Program-made: the position numbers and the translations under genes
In this document: positions 1-9,300 of the stretch, piece after piece
Numbering within the stretch: the first letter of the stretch is position 1
Layout of the letters: every line of letters starts with the position of its first letter
Assembly (NCBI GenBank): GCA_000955875.1
Contig: JYOE01000029.1
Span: 124,001 to 188,000 of the forward strand
From: Terrabacter sp. 28
GTDB taxonomy: Bacteria > Actinomycetota > Actinomycetes > Actinomycetales > Dermatophilaceae
DNA length: 64,000 nucleotides
Direction of reading: 5' to 3'
Notes under the pieces: model-generated
The model's input: the letters and a program-made list of their open reading frames with translations, nothing else
Told to the model about the DNA's origin: nothing
The model's database searches: none

Positions 1-52
1 GTCGCTGGGAAGGCGGGGAGGCGCGACGATCTGGAAGCCAGGAGACCGGCTG
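1..52 (+). promoter_or_regulatory. Cobalamin riboswitch, 3' end only
   Basis: The first bases contain GGAAGCCAGGAGACCGGC (about 31-48), which matches the conserved B12-box end of cobalamin riboswitches. The rest of the aptamer lies left of the window. It precedes the cobalt-transport genes cbtB and cbtA, which are commonly under B12 control, so its target is clear from context. The aptamer cannot be verified as complete because it is cut by the window edge. Confidence 0.75.
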
Positions 53-98
53 CGGCGTGATCTGTCCACGAGGCATGGAAAGAAAGGGTCAATCTGCC

Positions 99-308
99 AT
101 GACCACTGCTGCATCCGTCGTCCCCTCCACCGCGTCCGCCGCCACCGTCAAGGTCCCCGTGTGGGCCTGGCTGCTGCTCGCCGTCGCCGTCTTCACGATC
201 TACGTGCTCGCTCAGGAGAACGGGGCGCTGCTCAGCGCTCCCGCCGCCGAGATGCTCCACGAGCTGACGCACGACGCGCGCCACGCGCTCGGCGTCCCCT
301 GCCACTGA
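99..308 (+). CDS. cbtB: CbtB, small cobalt transporter subunit
   Basis: A 69-residue protein with one hydrophobic segment (about residues 19-40) followed by a His-rich tail, with His54, His58, His62, Cys68 and His69. CbtB proteins are short single-span membrane proteins with a conserved C-terminal metal-binding histidine, found with CbtA as a predicted B12-regulated cobalt uptake pair. The ATG at 99 follows an AGAAAGGG Shine-Dalgarno-like stretch. An upstream in-frame start at 57 would add a non-conserved extension overlapping the leader. cbtA starts one base after the stop, so the two are co-translated. Both sit directly behind a cobalamin riboswitch. Confidence 0.88.
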   Translation: MTTAASVVPSTASAATVKVPVWAWLLLAVAVFTIYVLAQENGALLSAPAAEMLHELTHDARHALGVPCH

Positions 309-309
309 C

Positions 310-1095
310 GTGGCGGTCGGTTTCGGCTCCGTGCTGCGGCGCGGGGCCCTCGCCGGCGTGCTCGCCGGGCTCGCCGCTGCGCTGACCATCTGGCTCGTCG
401 TCGAGCCCGTCATCCGTCGTGCCCTCGTGATCGAGGACCTGCGCGGGATGCACGGGGGGCACGCGGCCGGGGTGCCGCTGCACGGCGGCGACGAGCCGCT
501 CGTGTCGAGGTCGGCGCAGGTCGTCGGGGGTGCGGTCACCTCGGTGGTCGTCGGTCTGGCGGTCGGCGTGATCTTCGCGGTCGTCTTCGCCCGTCTGCGC
601 GACCGCCTGACCGGTCGCGGCGACCTCGGCCGATCGCTGGTGCTCGCAACGGTCGGCTTCGGCGCCGTCACGCTCCTGCCTGCTGTGAAGATCCCGGCCA
701 ACCCGCCCGCCGTGGGCGACCCGGCGACCGTGGGGCGCCGCACGACCCTGTATGCCGTCGTGCTCCTCCTCGGCGTCGCCATCGCCGTCGTCGTGCCGAT
801 GCTCGACCGCTGGCTCGCGTCGCGGGTGCCGGTGCCGTCGACGCGGTGGGCCATCGACGTCGTCGCAACGGTCGTGCTGCTCGTGCTCGTGCTCACCCTG
901 CTGCCGGGCACCCCGGACCAGGTGCCGGCCGACGTCCCCGCCGACGTGGTCTGGGACTTCCGGCTCGCCTCGCTCGCCCAGCTCGGCGCGATGTGGCTGA
1001 CGCTCGGACTCGCGTTCGGGCTCCTCATGGAGCGCGGCGAGGCCGTCCGTCCCGGGCGTGCGCGGGTCGACGCCGGCACGACCGTCTCGGCGTGA
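310..1095 (+). CDS. cbtA: CbtA, cobalt transporter membrane subunit
   Basis: A 261-residue integral membrane protein. Hydrophobic segments are visible near residues 9-32, 75-100, 115-135, 150-170, 185-203 and 222-240. The loop around residues 44-55 is rich in His and Gly (GMHGGHAAG), as expected for the metal-handling part of CbtA. The predicted role is Co2+ import for cobalamin synthesis, inferred for the family from riboswitch association rather than well characterised biochemically. GTG at 310 is the start because it lies one base after the cbtB stop. The 3' end overlaps the following ferredoxin-like gene by four bases (GTGA), which indicates one transcript. Confidence 0.87.
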   Translation: MAVGFGSVLRRGALAGVLAGLAAALTIWLVVEPVIRRALVIEDLRGMHGGHAAGVPLHGGDEPLVSRSAQVVGGAVTSVVVGLAVGVIFAVVFARLRDRLTGRGDLGRSLVLATVGFGAVTLLPAVKIPANPPAVGDPATVGRRTTLYAVVLLLGVAIAVVVPMLDRWLASRVPVPSTRWAIDVVATVVLLVLVLTLLPGTPDQVPADVPADVVWDFRLASLAQLGAMWLTLGLAFGLLMERGEAVRPGRARVDAGTTVSA

Positions 1096-1499
1096 CGGCA
1101 TACGAAAGCGGCTCTCCCGCAGGCTCGCCCGGCGGAACATGCATCGTGCGCGTCTGCCGCGACTGTTGCTGCGGCACGCAGGAGAAGCACCCCGGCGTCG
1201 ACCACGACGGGCTGCTGGCCCGGCTCGAGGTCGGCGCGGGGGCGCACGCGCGGGTGCTGCGGAGCGGCTGCCTGCTCGCCTGCGACGAGTCGAACGTCGT
1301 CGTCGTGACACCGTCGCCGGGGGGACGCCGGGCAGGCGCGCGGCCCGTGTGGCTGCGCGCCGTCCTCGACGAGACCACGACCGACGCGATCAGCGAATGG
1401 GTGAGACGGGGCGGGCCAGGCGTCGCAAGCATCCCGCCCGCGCTGGTGTCACGGGTATTCGTGCCGAGCGGGATCGCGCTCGAGTGGGCGCCGGCCTGA
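1092..1499 (+). CDS. (2Fe-2S) ferredoxin-like protein linked to cbtAB
   Basis: A 135-residue protein with Cys17, Cys22, a Cys25-26-27 cluster in DCCCG, then Cys60 and Cys64 (CLLAC). This resembles the thioredoxin-fold [2Fe-2S] ferredoxin family, whose cluster is bound by two Cys in each of two segments. The GTG start overlaps the cbtA stop, so it is the third gene of the cobalt-transport operon. An electron-transfer or metal-delivery role in cobalamin synthesis is inference from context. It might instead bind metal directly. It converges with the next gene across about 10 bases. Confidence 0.75.
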   Translation: MTAYESGSPAGSPGGTCIVRVCRDCCCGTQEKHPGVDHDGLLARLEVGAGAHARVLRSGCLLACDESNVVVVTPSPGGRRAGARPVWLRAVLDETTTDAISEWVRRGGPGVASIPPALVSRVFVPSGIALEWAPA

Positions 1500-1509
1500 C
1501 AGCGGCAGC

Positions 1510-1980
1510 TCAGAGCCCGGCGAGTGAGCCCACGGCTGCGACCGCCGCCAGCGCGATCGCGACGGCCGCGACGAAGGTGCCGACCATGAGCGCCACCTTC
1601 ACGCCCGTCGACTGCTCGCCGCGGGTGATCCCGAGGTTGACGAACACCCCGCCGAAGGCGACGGCGAAGCCGATGGCGCCCTGCACCACCAGCAGGGTCA
1701 CCAGGGGAAGCAGCGCGAGGAGCTGCAGCGCCACCGGCGTCTCCGGGCCGGTCGCGTACTCCCGGTCGCCGACGACGAGCGCCGGGTAGGCGCGGTTGAG
1801 GCCCGCCTTGACCCGGGCCTCCACCGGCCCGGCCGTGCCCGGGAGCGTGAGGCGGTTGCGGGGGAACCCGTGCGGCTTCAGGCGGGTGCCGTCGACGGAG
1901 AACCGGTAGCCGCTCCAGAACGAGTAGTCGGTCGACACGACTCCCGCGACACCGGGGATGCTGAGGTCTGCGAAGGCCAT
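1510..1980 (-). CDS. Hypothetical membrane protein
   Basis: A 156-residue protein whose N-terminal two-thirds is soluble (it begins MAFADLSIPGV). It is followed by two long hydrophobic segments at about residues 80-113 and 129-152. No family signature is recognised with certainty. The ATG at 1980 is preferred to the longer in-frame extension because the extension overlaps the neighbouring DUF1905 gene. It is transcribed with the DUF1905 and monooxygenase-like genes upstream on the minus strand. Its function is unknown. Confidence 0.6.
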   Translation of the reverse strand: MAFADLSIPGVAGVVSTDYSFWSGYRFSVDGTRLKPHGFPRNRLTLPGTAGPVEARVKAGLNRAYPALVVGDREYATGPETPVALQLLALLPLVTLLVVQGAIGFAVAFGGVFVNLGITRGEQSTGVKVALMVGTFVAAVAIALAAVAAVGSLAGL

Positions 1981-2027
1981 GGGGCGTACCTTGGCAGATC
2001 CGAGCCCGACGGTGTGGGACCGTCCGG

Positions 2028-2318
2028 TCAGACCTCGGCGCGCACGTCGAGGCCGATGCCGATGACGTCGCCGTCCTCGATGTCCTCGGCCCGACGGACG
2101 GCGCTCTTGAGCGGCACGATGTAGCCGCCGTCCTTGGGCCACAACGAGGTCGACCACTCGGTGCGACCGACGCGCGCCGTCACGGGGATCATGCCCCAGC
2201 CGTAGCTGACGTGGGCGACGTCGTGCAGCGCCTCGGACTCGGGCTCGGGCACGCGCACGAAGTAGTAGGGCTGGGGGCCGCGCCACTGGTAGACGGTGCC
2301 CTCGAAGTCGAGCTGCAT
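2028..2318 (-). CDS. DUF1905 domain protein
   Basis: A 96-residue protein that fits the DUF1905 family, a small beta-barrel-like domain often about 80-100 residues long. Characteristic segments are the aromatic-rich start (TVYQWRG, YYFVRVPE), a GWGMIPV motif and the end DGDVIGIGLDV. The family has no established enzymatic function and is sometimes fused to YdeI-like domains. It is a standalone copy here. It lies 47 bases upstream of the membrane protein on the same strand. Confidence 0.8.
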   Translation of the reverse strand: MQLDFEGTVYQWRGPQPYYFVRVPEPESEALHDVAHVSYGWGMIPVTARVGRTEWSTSLWPKDGGYIVPLKSAVRRAEDIEDGDVIGIGLDVRAEV

Positions 2319-2368
2319 GGGGTCAGGATGTCAGGGCGAACCTGCCGACGGCGGGCAGCTCGGGGCCC

Positions 2369-2683
2369 TCATGCCGCGTCGGAGCTGAACGCGCGCGGCG
2401 TCATGACGACCGCGGGGGTGAACTCGACCGGGTCCGGCATGGGGCCGCCCGGCGGCAGGCCCGAGCGTGCCATCGCCCTGGGGAACACGTCGCGGTTGAA
2501 GGCCTCGAGCTGTTCCTTGGACTCCCACACCTCGACCAGGTCGAAGCCCTGGTCCGACGGGTAGGCGTAGTGCAGCAGCAGACCCTCGACCTCACCTTCC
2601 TCCGAGACGGTCTCCATGATCGCTCGGTGCATGGTCAGGTAGACCTCGATGGGCGCCGGGAAGTGGAGCGTGTATCCGTACAT
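2369..2683 (-). CDS. Small ferredoxin-like-fold protein, antibiotic-biosynthesis-monooxygenase type (tentative)
   Basis: A 104-residue protein with the pattern of a dimeric alpha/beta-barrel. A beta strand with conserved aromatics is followed by a helix, then VEGLLLHYAY, GFDLVEVWESKEQLEAF and a C-terminal tail. The segment VEVWESKEQLEAFNRD is typical of ABM and related domains, where a strand ending in VW.S leads into a helix. No catalytic residue can be assigned. It is either a small monooxygenase-like protein or a stress-response dimer. It starts at ATG 2683. Confidence 0.6.
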   Translation of the reverse strand: MYGYTLHFPAPIEVYLTMHRAIMETVSEEGEVEGLLLHYAYPSDQGFDLVEVWESKEQLEAFNRDVFPRAMARSGLPPGGPMPDPVEFTPAVVMTPRAFSSDAA

Positions 2684-2745
2684 GGCCGTACCTCCGTCCG
2701 ATCTATCGATGGGACGGCAGCGGCCGCTCGCCTGTCAAGACATCG

Positions 2746-2767
2746 TGCGACGACGGGTGCCGTCGCA
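2746..2767 (-). terminator. Short hairpin after cobIJ
   Basis: TGCGACG at 2746-2752 pairs with CGTCGCA at 2761-2767 across an 8-base loop, 5 bases beyond the cobIJ stop. It is a candidate transcript end for the cobG-cobH-cobIJ operon. There is no U-tract, so it is only terminator-like. Confidence 0.4.
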
Positions 2768-2771
2768 TGGC

Positions 2772-4310
2772 TCACTGGACGAAGCGGGGTGTCCACACCT
2801 GGCCGGTGGCGGTGACGCGGGTGCCGGTGGCGCAGACGACGACGAGGCACTTCATGTCGATGGTCGCCGGGTCGAGGGCCTCGAGCGTCGTGACGGTGAG
2901 GGTCTCCTCGTCGCGGCCGACGTCGCGACCGACGACGACGACGGTGTCGCCCGAGCGCTCCTCGAGGAGGACCTCGCGCGCCCGGGCGACCTGCTCGGTG
3001 CGGCTGCGCGAGGCGGGGTTGTAGAGCGCGACGACGAGGTCGGCGGCGGCCGCGGCGCGCAGGCGCCGCTCGATGACGTGCCACGGCTTGAGCCGGTCGG
3101 AGAGCGACATGATCGCGAAGTCGCCGCCGAGCGGTGCGCCGGCGCGGGCGGCCACGGCCTGGGCCGCCGTGACGCCGGGCAGGACGCGCACCGGGACGTC
3201 GCCGTAGCCGTGGGTGTCGGCGGCCTCGAACACGGCGGAGGCCATGCCGAAGACGCCCGCGTCGCCGCCGGAGACGACGGCGACACGCTCGCCCTTGCGG
3301 GCCAGCTCGAGGGCGTCGCGCGCGCGGTCGACCTCGACGGTGTTGCCCGACGCGTGACGGACGAGGCCCTCGCGCTGGGGCACCCGGTTGACGTAGGGGG
3401 CGTAGCCGACGAGGTGGCCCACCTCGGCCAGGGCGGCGGAGGCCTCCGGGGTCAGCCACCGGCCGGGACCGGGACCGAGGCCGACGACGACGACCTCACC
3501 GACAGGTGCCTCGGTTGGGCTGGCTTCTGCTGGAACAGGACCGGCGGCGGGGGTGCCCGCCGACGAGGCCGCCCGACCGGCTGCGTCGGCGCGCAGATCC
3601 TTGCCCGGCAGGACGACCATCGACATGTACGGCACCGACGAGGGGTCCACGTCCGCGACGGGCAGCACGCGCTCGGCCTCCGAGCTGGCTCGCTCGACGT
3701 AGCGCGCCTCGTCGAGGCGGCCGGCCTGGCGGAGCGCCTCGCGGACGTTCTCGAAGGTCCGGCCCAGCTTCATGACGACGGCGGCCTCGGTGTCGGCGAG
3801 ACGGCGCGCGAGCTCTGGCACCGGCAGCGTGCCGGGCAGGACCGTGAGCACGTCCTCGTGTCGGCAGAGCCCGGTCGCGACGGCGGCCGCGCTGCCGCTC
3901 ACCGACGTGACACCCGGCACGACGGCGGTGTCGTAGCGGCCCGAGAGGCGGTCGTGCAGGTACATGTACGTGCCGTAGAAGAGCGGGTCGCCCTCGGCGA
4001 GGACGACCACGTTGCGGCCCGAGTCCAGATGCGCTGCAAGGCGATCCGCCGACTCGTCGTAGAAGTCGGACATGAGCCCGTGGTAGCCGAGCGGGTGGTC
4101 GGTGGCGCCGGTGGTGACGGGGTAGACGAGCAGCTCCTCGACCACGTCGTCACGGAAGTACGACTGCGCGATGCGACGCGCGATGGAGTCACCGCGCGGG
4201 CCGCTGTGGAAGGCGACGACGTCGGCCCCGCCGATGAGACGCGCAGCCTTGACGGTGACGAGCTCCGGGTCGCCCGGGCCGACGCCGACCCCCCTCAGCC
4301 AGCCGCTCAC
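2772..4310 (-). CDS. cobIJ: Bifunctional CobIJ: precorrin-2 C20- and precorrin-3B C17-methyltransferase
   Basis: A 512-residue fusion of two SAM-dependent cobalamin methyltransferases. The N-terminal half (about 1-240) is CobI, with GVGVGPGDPELVTVKA near the start, AEGDPLFYGT, and PGVTSVSGSAAA. A Pro/Ala-rich linker follows (about 250-285). The C-terminal half is CobJ, with VVGLGPGPGRWLTPEA, SGGDAGVFGMA, PGVTAAQA and ALYNPASRSR. CobI converts precorrin-2 to precorrin-3A, and CobJ performs ring contraction and C17 methylation of precorrin-3B. The GTG start at 4310 overlaps the cobH stop in GTGA. Fused CobIJ is known in actinobacteria. It is the last gene of the cobG-cobH-cobIJ operon. Confidence 0.95.
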   Translation of the reverse strand: MSGWLRGVGVGPGDPELVTVKAARLIGGADVVAFHSGPRGDSIARRIAQSYFRDDVVEELLVYPVTTGATDHPLGYHGLMSDFYDESADRLAAHLDSGRNVVVLAEGDPLFYGTYMYLHDRLSGRYDTAVVPGVTSVSGSAAAVATGLCRHEDVLTVLPGTLPVPELARRLADTEAAVVMKLGRTFENVREALRQAGRLDEARYVERASSEAERVLPVADVDPSSVPYMSMVVLPGKDLRADAAGRAASSAGTPAAGPVPAEASPTEAPVGEVVVVGLGPGPGRWLTPEASAALAEVGHLVGYAPYVNRVPQREGLVRHASGNTVEVDRARDALELARKGERVAVVSGGDAGVFGMASAVFEAADTHGYGDVPVRVLPGVTAAQAVAARAGAPLGGDFAIMSLSDRLKPWHVIERRLRAAAAADLVVALYNPASRSRTEQVARAREVLLEERSGDTVVVVGRDVGRDEETLTVTTLEALDPATIDMKCLVVVCATGTRVTATGQVWTPRFVQ

Positions 4311-4981
4311 AGCTCCTCCTCGCGGGCGAGCGCGTTGACGGCGGAGGCAGCCAGGGCCGATCCGCCCCGCCGCCCGTGGACGACGAGCCACGGGATGTCG
4401 AAGGGGTTGTCGGCGAGGGCCACCTTCGACTCGGCCGAACCGATGAAGCCGACCGGGATGCCGACGATCGCAGCCGGACGGGGGCCGCCGTCCGCGATCG
4501 TCTCGAGCAGGTGGAAGAGGGCGGTCGGCGCGTTGCCGATGGCGACGACGGCGCCTTCGACGCGGTCACCCCACAACGACACCGCGGCGGCGGAACGTGT
4601 TGTGCCCCAGGCCTTTGCGAGGCCGGCGACCCGCTCGTCGCGGAGCGTGCAGACGACCTCGTTGTCGCGCGGGAGTCGGGCCCTGGTGATGCCCGAGGCG
4701 ATCATGTGCGCGTCGGTGAGGATCGGCGCGCCCGTCTCGAGAGCGCCCCGGGCGGACGCGACGAGCCGCGGGTGCACGGCGATGTGCTCGGTGAGGTCGA
4801 CGTCGCCGCTCGCGTGGACCATCCGGACGGCGACGACGCGGGCGTCCTCGGGCAGGTGGTCGAGCCGTGTCTCGGCCCGGATCGTCGCGAACGACCGCCG
4901 GTAGATCTCGGCGCCGTCCGTCTCGTACGCGTAGCGGCGGGTCGGTGGACCCACCGTCCCGTTGGTCGTCCTCAGGTCCAT
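4307..4981 (-). CDS. cobH: Precorrin-8X methylmutase CobH
   Basis: A 224-residue enzyme. CobH moves a methyl group from C11 to C12, turning precorrin-8X into hydrogenobyrinic acid. The catalytic histidine is in the signature RMVHASGD (His56). The motifs GAPILTDAHM, GIPVGFIGSAESK and the ending VHGRRGGSALAASAVNALA are typical of the family. The ATG at 4981 overlaps the end of cobG by 10 bases. Its product belongs to the oxygen-dependent pathway, in agreement with CobG and CobN nearby. Confidence 0.95.
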   Translation of the reverse strand: MDLRTTNGTVGPPTRRYAYETDGAEIYRRSFATIRAETRLDHLPEDARVVAVRMVHASGDVDLTEHIAVHPRLVASARGALETGAPILTDAHMIASGITRARLPRDNEVVCTLRDERVAGLAKAWGTTRSAAAVSLWGDRVEGAVVAIGNAPTALFHLLETIADGGPRPAAIVGIPVGFIGSAESKVALADNPFDIPWLVVHGRRGGSALAASAVNALAREEEL

Positions 4982-6156
4982 GACCCCTCCTGCTCCGTCG
5001 ACCCCGTCGAGTGGGCACTCTCCCTCGCCGAGTGGGCCGCGATCTGGTCCAGCGCCGCGCCGAGAGACGGCGGCGACAGCACGTCGACGTGCGCCGCTGC
5101 CGGCTTCCCACAGCGACGCTCGCACCCGCTGACGTGCACGGGGAAGTCCCCGGCTGGCAGGAGCGGGGCGAGGTCGCGGGCGAGGGCGCGGGTGTCGATG
5201 GCCGAGCGGCTGCACCCGGGGAGGCCGGTGCAGGCGTGGAGCCGGTGCCAGGGCGAGCCCGCGTGGGTGGCGAGTCCTGCTGCCTCGAGCGCGGGGAGGT
5301 GGCGCGAGCCGTGCTCGACGACGAGCGACCTCCACGGCGTCACGCGTACGGTCTCGGCGACGCGCCAGAGGGCGTCGACGTGCTCGCGGCGCAGCAGGCC
5401 GAGGGGGACGGCGACGACGGCGTGCTCGCCGACGGCACCCAGCGGACGGTCGGGCTGGGGCGGTGGCGAGATCGCACACGTGGGGGCGGGCCCGAGACGG
5501 TCGGCGAGCTCGTCGACGTGCCAGGCCGTCTCGCTGCCCTTGGTGCGCTCGGCGAACTCCTCCGCGAGCGCGGTCACGGTCCGCACCGCCTCACGGAGCG
5601 GCACCGACCAGCCACCCGGCTGCGAGCCTGCCAGGACGACGCCGCGGTCCGGGCCGGTGGCGAGGAACCCGAGGTCGAACGTGCCGCCGATGACGTCGCC
5701 GCGCCCGTCGTCGAGGGCGAAGAGGAAGCGGCCGCCGAGGTGGGCCAGCCCGGGCGCGGCGCAGACGGCGTCGTCCAGAGCCGCGGTGAGGGGACGCACG
5801 TCACACCGGCCGCCGCCGTCGAGACCCGACAGCGGCGACGCGACGACGTTGCGGACCAGCTCGTGGCTCGGTGCCGGCACGAGGCCGGTCGCGAGGACGG
5901 CCGCGCGAGTCTCGGCCGTCAGCGGGTCGGGAAGGCCGCGCAGCTGGAGAGCTGCTCGGGAGGTGAGCAGGACGGTCGGATCCGGCTGTCCCGCAACGAC
6001 ATCGAGAAGTCCGGACAGGGCCCTGACAGACACTGGAAGTCCGGCTGGACGCAGCCGGACGATCGACCCGTCGACAGCGGAGAACGGCCGCGCGACGCCG
6101 GGGCAGGCGTCTGCGGCACCTCGGGCTCGGCTCGTCGGGGCGGTCACGCGGCACAT
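4972..6156 (-). CDS. cobG: Precorrin-3B synthase CobG
   Basis: A 394-residue protein related to nitrite and sulfite reductases. CobG uses O2 to hydroxylate precorrin-3A, which marks the aerobic B12 route. The Fe-S/sirohaem-type cysteines are visible as CTGLPGC (C-x5-C) and SGCERRC (C-x3-C) in the last 100 residues. The N-terminal ACPGVARPF...DGSIVRLR segment is also typical. I chose the ATG at 6156 (MCRVTAP) because the longer frame from 6258 would run across the antisense of the cobN riboswitch and adds no conserved sequence. It is divergent from cobN. Confidence 0.88.
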   Translation of the reverse strand: MCRVTAPTSRARGAADACPGVARPFSAVDGSIVRLRPAGLPVSVRALSGLLDVVAGQPDPTVLLTSRAALQLRGLPDPLTAETRAAVLATGLVPAPSHELVRNVVASPLSGLDGGGRCDVRPLTAALDDAVCAAPGLAHLGGRFLFALDDGRGDVIGGTFDLGFLATGPDRGVVLAGSQPGGWSVPLREAVRTVTALAEEFAERTKGSETAWHVDELADRLGPAPTCAISPPPQPDRPLGAVGEHAVVAVPLGLLRREHVDALWRVAETVRVTPWRSLVVEHGSRHLPALEAAGLATHAGSPWHRLHACTGLPGCSRSAIDTRALARDLAPLLPAGDFPVHVSGCERRCGKPAAAHVDVLSPPSLGAALDQIAAHSARESAHSTGSTEQEGSWT

Positions 6157-6188
6157 CGTAGGGGCGCCCCCGTCCGCGTCAAGGCCGG

Positions 6189-6310
6189 CGTCTCGGGCTA
6201 TGGTGGCCCCAGCGTCGTCGACCAGGAACCCGGTGAGAGTCCGGGACGGTCCCGCCACTGTGAGCCGTCACCCGCGAGGGAGGCGGTGAGTCAGGAACTG
6301 CCGGCAGCGC
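6189..6310 (+). promoter_or_regulatory. Cobalamin riboswitch upstream of cobN
   Basis: The conserved core is visible: GGAACCCGGTGAGAGTCCGG at 6225-6244, CCCGCCACTGTGAG at 6251-6264, and the B12-box-like AGTCAGGAACTGCC at about 6289-6302. Downstream, GCGGGG (6329-6334) can pair with CCCCGC (6343-6348) immediately before the cobN Shine-Dalgarno GAGGAG. This suggests control of translation initiation. High adenosylcobalamin would then repress cobN. Confidence 0.92.
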
Positions 6311-6361
6311 CTCACCTTCCTTTCGACCGCGGGGCGTGGACACCCCGCCGAGGAGACCCTG

Positions 6362-9300
6362 ATGACGCGCATCGCGCTGCTCTCGACCTCTGACACCGAC
6401 CTGCTGTGCGCGCGCGGCAGCGGCGCCGACTACCTGGTCGCGAACCCGACCCGGCCGGGCCACCCGTCGATGGCCGAGGCGATCGAGGCCGCCGACATCG
6501 TCGTCGCCCGCGTCCTCGGCGGACCCCAGGACCTCTGCGACGGCTTCCGTCGACTGCGCGGCGCGGGCAAGCCGATGGTGGTTCTCGGTGGCGAGCAGAC
6601 CCCGAACGCGTCGCTCATGGACCTGTCCACCGTCGCCCCGGGCGTCGTCGCCGAGGCGCACCGCTACCTCGCCGAGGGCGGCGCGGCCAACCTGCGCGAG
6701 CTGCACGCCTTCCTCGGCGACACGCTGCTCATGACCGGCGAGGGCTTCGAACCGCCGGCGCCCCTCCCGGCCTGGGGCGTCCTCGATCGCCCCGAGCCGG
6801 CGACGGCCTCCGCCCCGACTTCCGACGTCGCGGGCGCCGCTCCCCGCCCGCGCGTCGGGATCCTCTTCTACCGCGCCCAGTTCGCCGCCGAGAACACCGC
6901 CTACGTCGACGCCCTCGCCGACGCGGTGGACGCCGCCGGCGGCATCGGCGTCCCGGTGCACGTGTCGTCGCTGCGCGAGGCCCCGGCCGACCTGCTCGAG
7001 CACCTCGCGGCATACGACGTGCTCGTCACGACCGTGCTCGCTGCCGGTGGCACGAAGCCGGGCACCGCGAGCGCGGGCGAGGACGACGAGGCGTGGGACG
7101 TCCAGGCGCTCGCCGCGCTCGACGTCCCGATCATCCAGGGCCTCTGCCTCACGTGGAGCCGCGAGCAGTGGGAGGCGAGCGACGACGGGATGAGCCCGCT
7201 CGACGTCGCCACCCAGGTCGCGGTGCCCGAGTTCGACGGCCGCATCATCGCGAACGCGTTCTCCTTCAAGGAGATCGACGGCGACGGCCTGCCGCACTAC
7301 GTGCCCGACCTCGAGCGGTGTGCCCGCCTCGCGACGCTCGCCGTCAACCACGCCCGCCTCCGCCACACGCCGGCCGCCGAGCGTCGCATCGCGATCGTGC
7401 TGTCGGCGTACCCCTCGAAGCACTCACGCATCGGCAACGCCGTCGGCCTCGACACCCCGGTGTCGATCATCCGGCTGCTGCGGGCCATGCGCGAGGCCGG
7501 CTACGGCCTCGGCGCCCCCGGCGAGATCCCCGGCACCGGGCCGCTCGAGCCCGTCGACGGCGAGACGCCTGACACGACCGCGGGCAACGCCCTCATCCAC
7601 GCCCTCATCGAGGCCGGTGGCCAGGACGAGGACTGGCTGACGCAGGAGCAGCTGAGCGGCCAGCCGGTCCGCATCCCGGCCGCCCGCTACCGCGAGCACT
7701 TCGAGGCGCTCCCTGACGAGCTGCGCGACGCCGTCACGAAGCACTGGGGCGAGGCGCCGGGTGAGGTCTTCGTCGACCGGCACACCGATGCCGGGGGCGA
7801 GCTCGTCGCGGCCAGCCTGCGCGCCGGCAACGTCGTCATCCTCGTGCAGCCGCCGCGCGGCTTCGGCGAGAACCCCATCGCGATCTACCACGACCCGGAC
7901 CTCCCGCCGACGCATCACTACCTCGCCGTCTACGACTGGCTGGCAAGGGATTTCGGCGCCCACGCCATCGTCCACATGGGCAAGCACGGCAACCTCGAGT
8001 GGCTGCCGGGCAAGAACCTCGCGCTCTCGGCGGCCTGCGGCCCCGACGCGACGATCGGCTCGATCCCGCTCGTCTACCCGTTCCTCGTCAACGACCCCGG
8101 CGAGGGCAGCCAGGCCAAGCGCCGGGCCCATGCGACGATCGTCGACCACCTCGTGCCGCCGATGGCGCGCGCCGAGTCCTACGGCGACATCGCCCGGCTC
8201 GAGCAGCTGCTCGACGAGTACGGCAACGTCTCGGTCATGGACCCGGCCAAGGCGCCGGCCCTGCGCGCCGAGATCTGGACCCTCATCCAGGCCGCGCAGA
8301 TGCACCACGACCTCGGTCTCACCGACCGCCCCGACGACGACGAGTTCGACGAGTTCGTCATGCACGTCGACGGGTGGCTGTGCGAGGTCAAGGACGTCCA
8401 GATCCGGGACGGCCTCCACATCCTTGGCGAGGCCCCCGCGGGGGAGGGCCTCGCCAACCTCGTGCTCGCGATCCTGCGGGCCAACCAGGTCTTCGCCGGC
8501 GCCGTCGGTGCCGTGCCGGGCCTCCGGACGGCGCTCGGGCTGAGTGAGGGGGAGTCCGAGCGCTCGTCCGTCGATGTCGCCGAAGCGCAGGCGTCCGCCC
8601 TCGTCGCCGCCCTCGCCGAAGCGGGCTGGGCCGAGGACGCCGTGCCCGGGATCATCGCCGAGCAGCTCGGTGACCTCCCGAACGTCGACACCGAGGGCGT
8701 ATGCCGTTCGCTGGCCTTCGCCTGCCGCGAGGTCGTGCCGCGTCTGCTCGCGACGACGCGCGAGATCGACGCCGTGCTCCACGCGCTCGACGGCGGCTAC
8801 GTGCCGGCCGGTCCCTCGGGCTCACCGCTGCGTGGCCTCGTCAACGTGCTGCCGACCGGGCGCAACTTCTACTCCGTCGACCCGAAGGCGATCCCGAGCC
8901 GGCTCGCGTGGGAGACCGGGCAGCGGCTCGCCGACGATCTGCTCGCCCGGCACCGCGCCGACACGGGCGAGTGGCCGCGCTCCGTGGGGCTGTCGGTGTG
9001 GGGCACGTCGGCCATGCGCACGTCGGGCGACGACATCGCCGAGGTGCTCGCGCTGCTCGGCGTGCGCCCCCGGTGGGACGAGATGTCGCGTCGTGTCGTG
9101 GGCCTCGACGCCGTCTCGCTCGAGGAGCTCGGCCGGCCCCGCATCGACGTCACGGTCCGCATCTCGGGCTTCTTCCGCGACGCGTTCCCCCACGTCATCG
9201 CGATGCTCGACGACGCGGTGCGCCTCGTCGCCGACCTCGACGAGGGCCCCGACGACAACTACCTGCGCGCCCATGTCGCCGGTGACCTCGCCGACCACGG

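Noticed and set aside
4376..6393. Plus-strand frames over cobH/cobG
   Set aside because: These have no recognisable domains and overlap well-supported minus-strand cobalamin genes.
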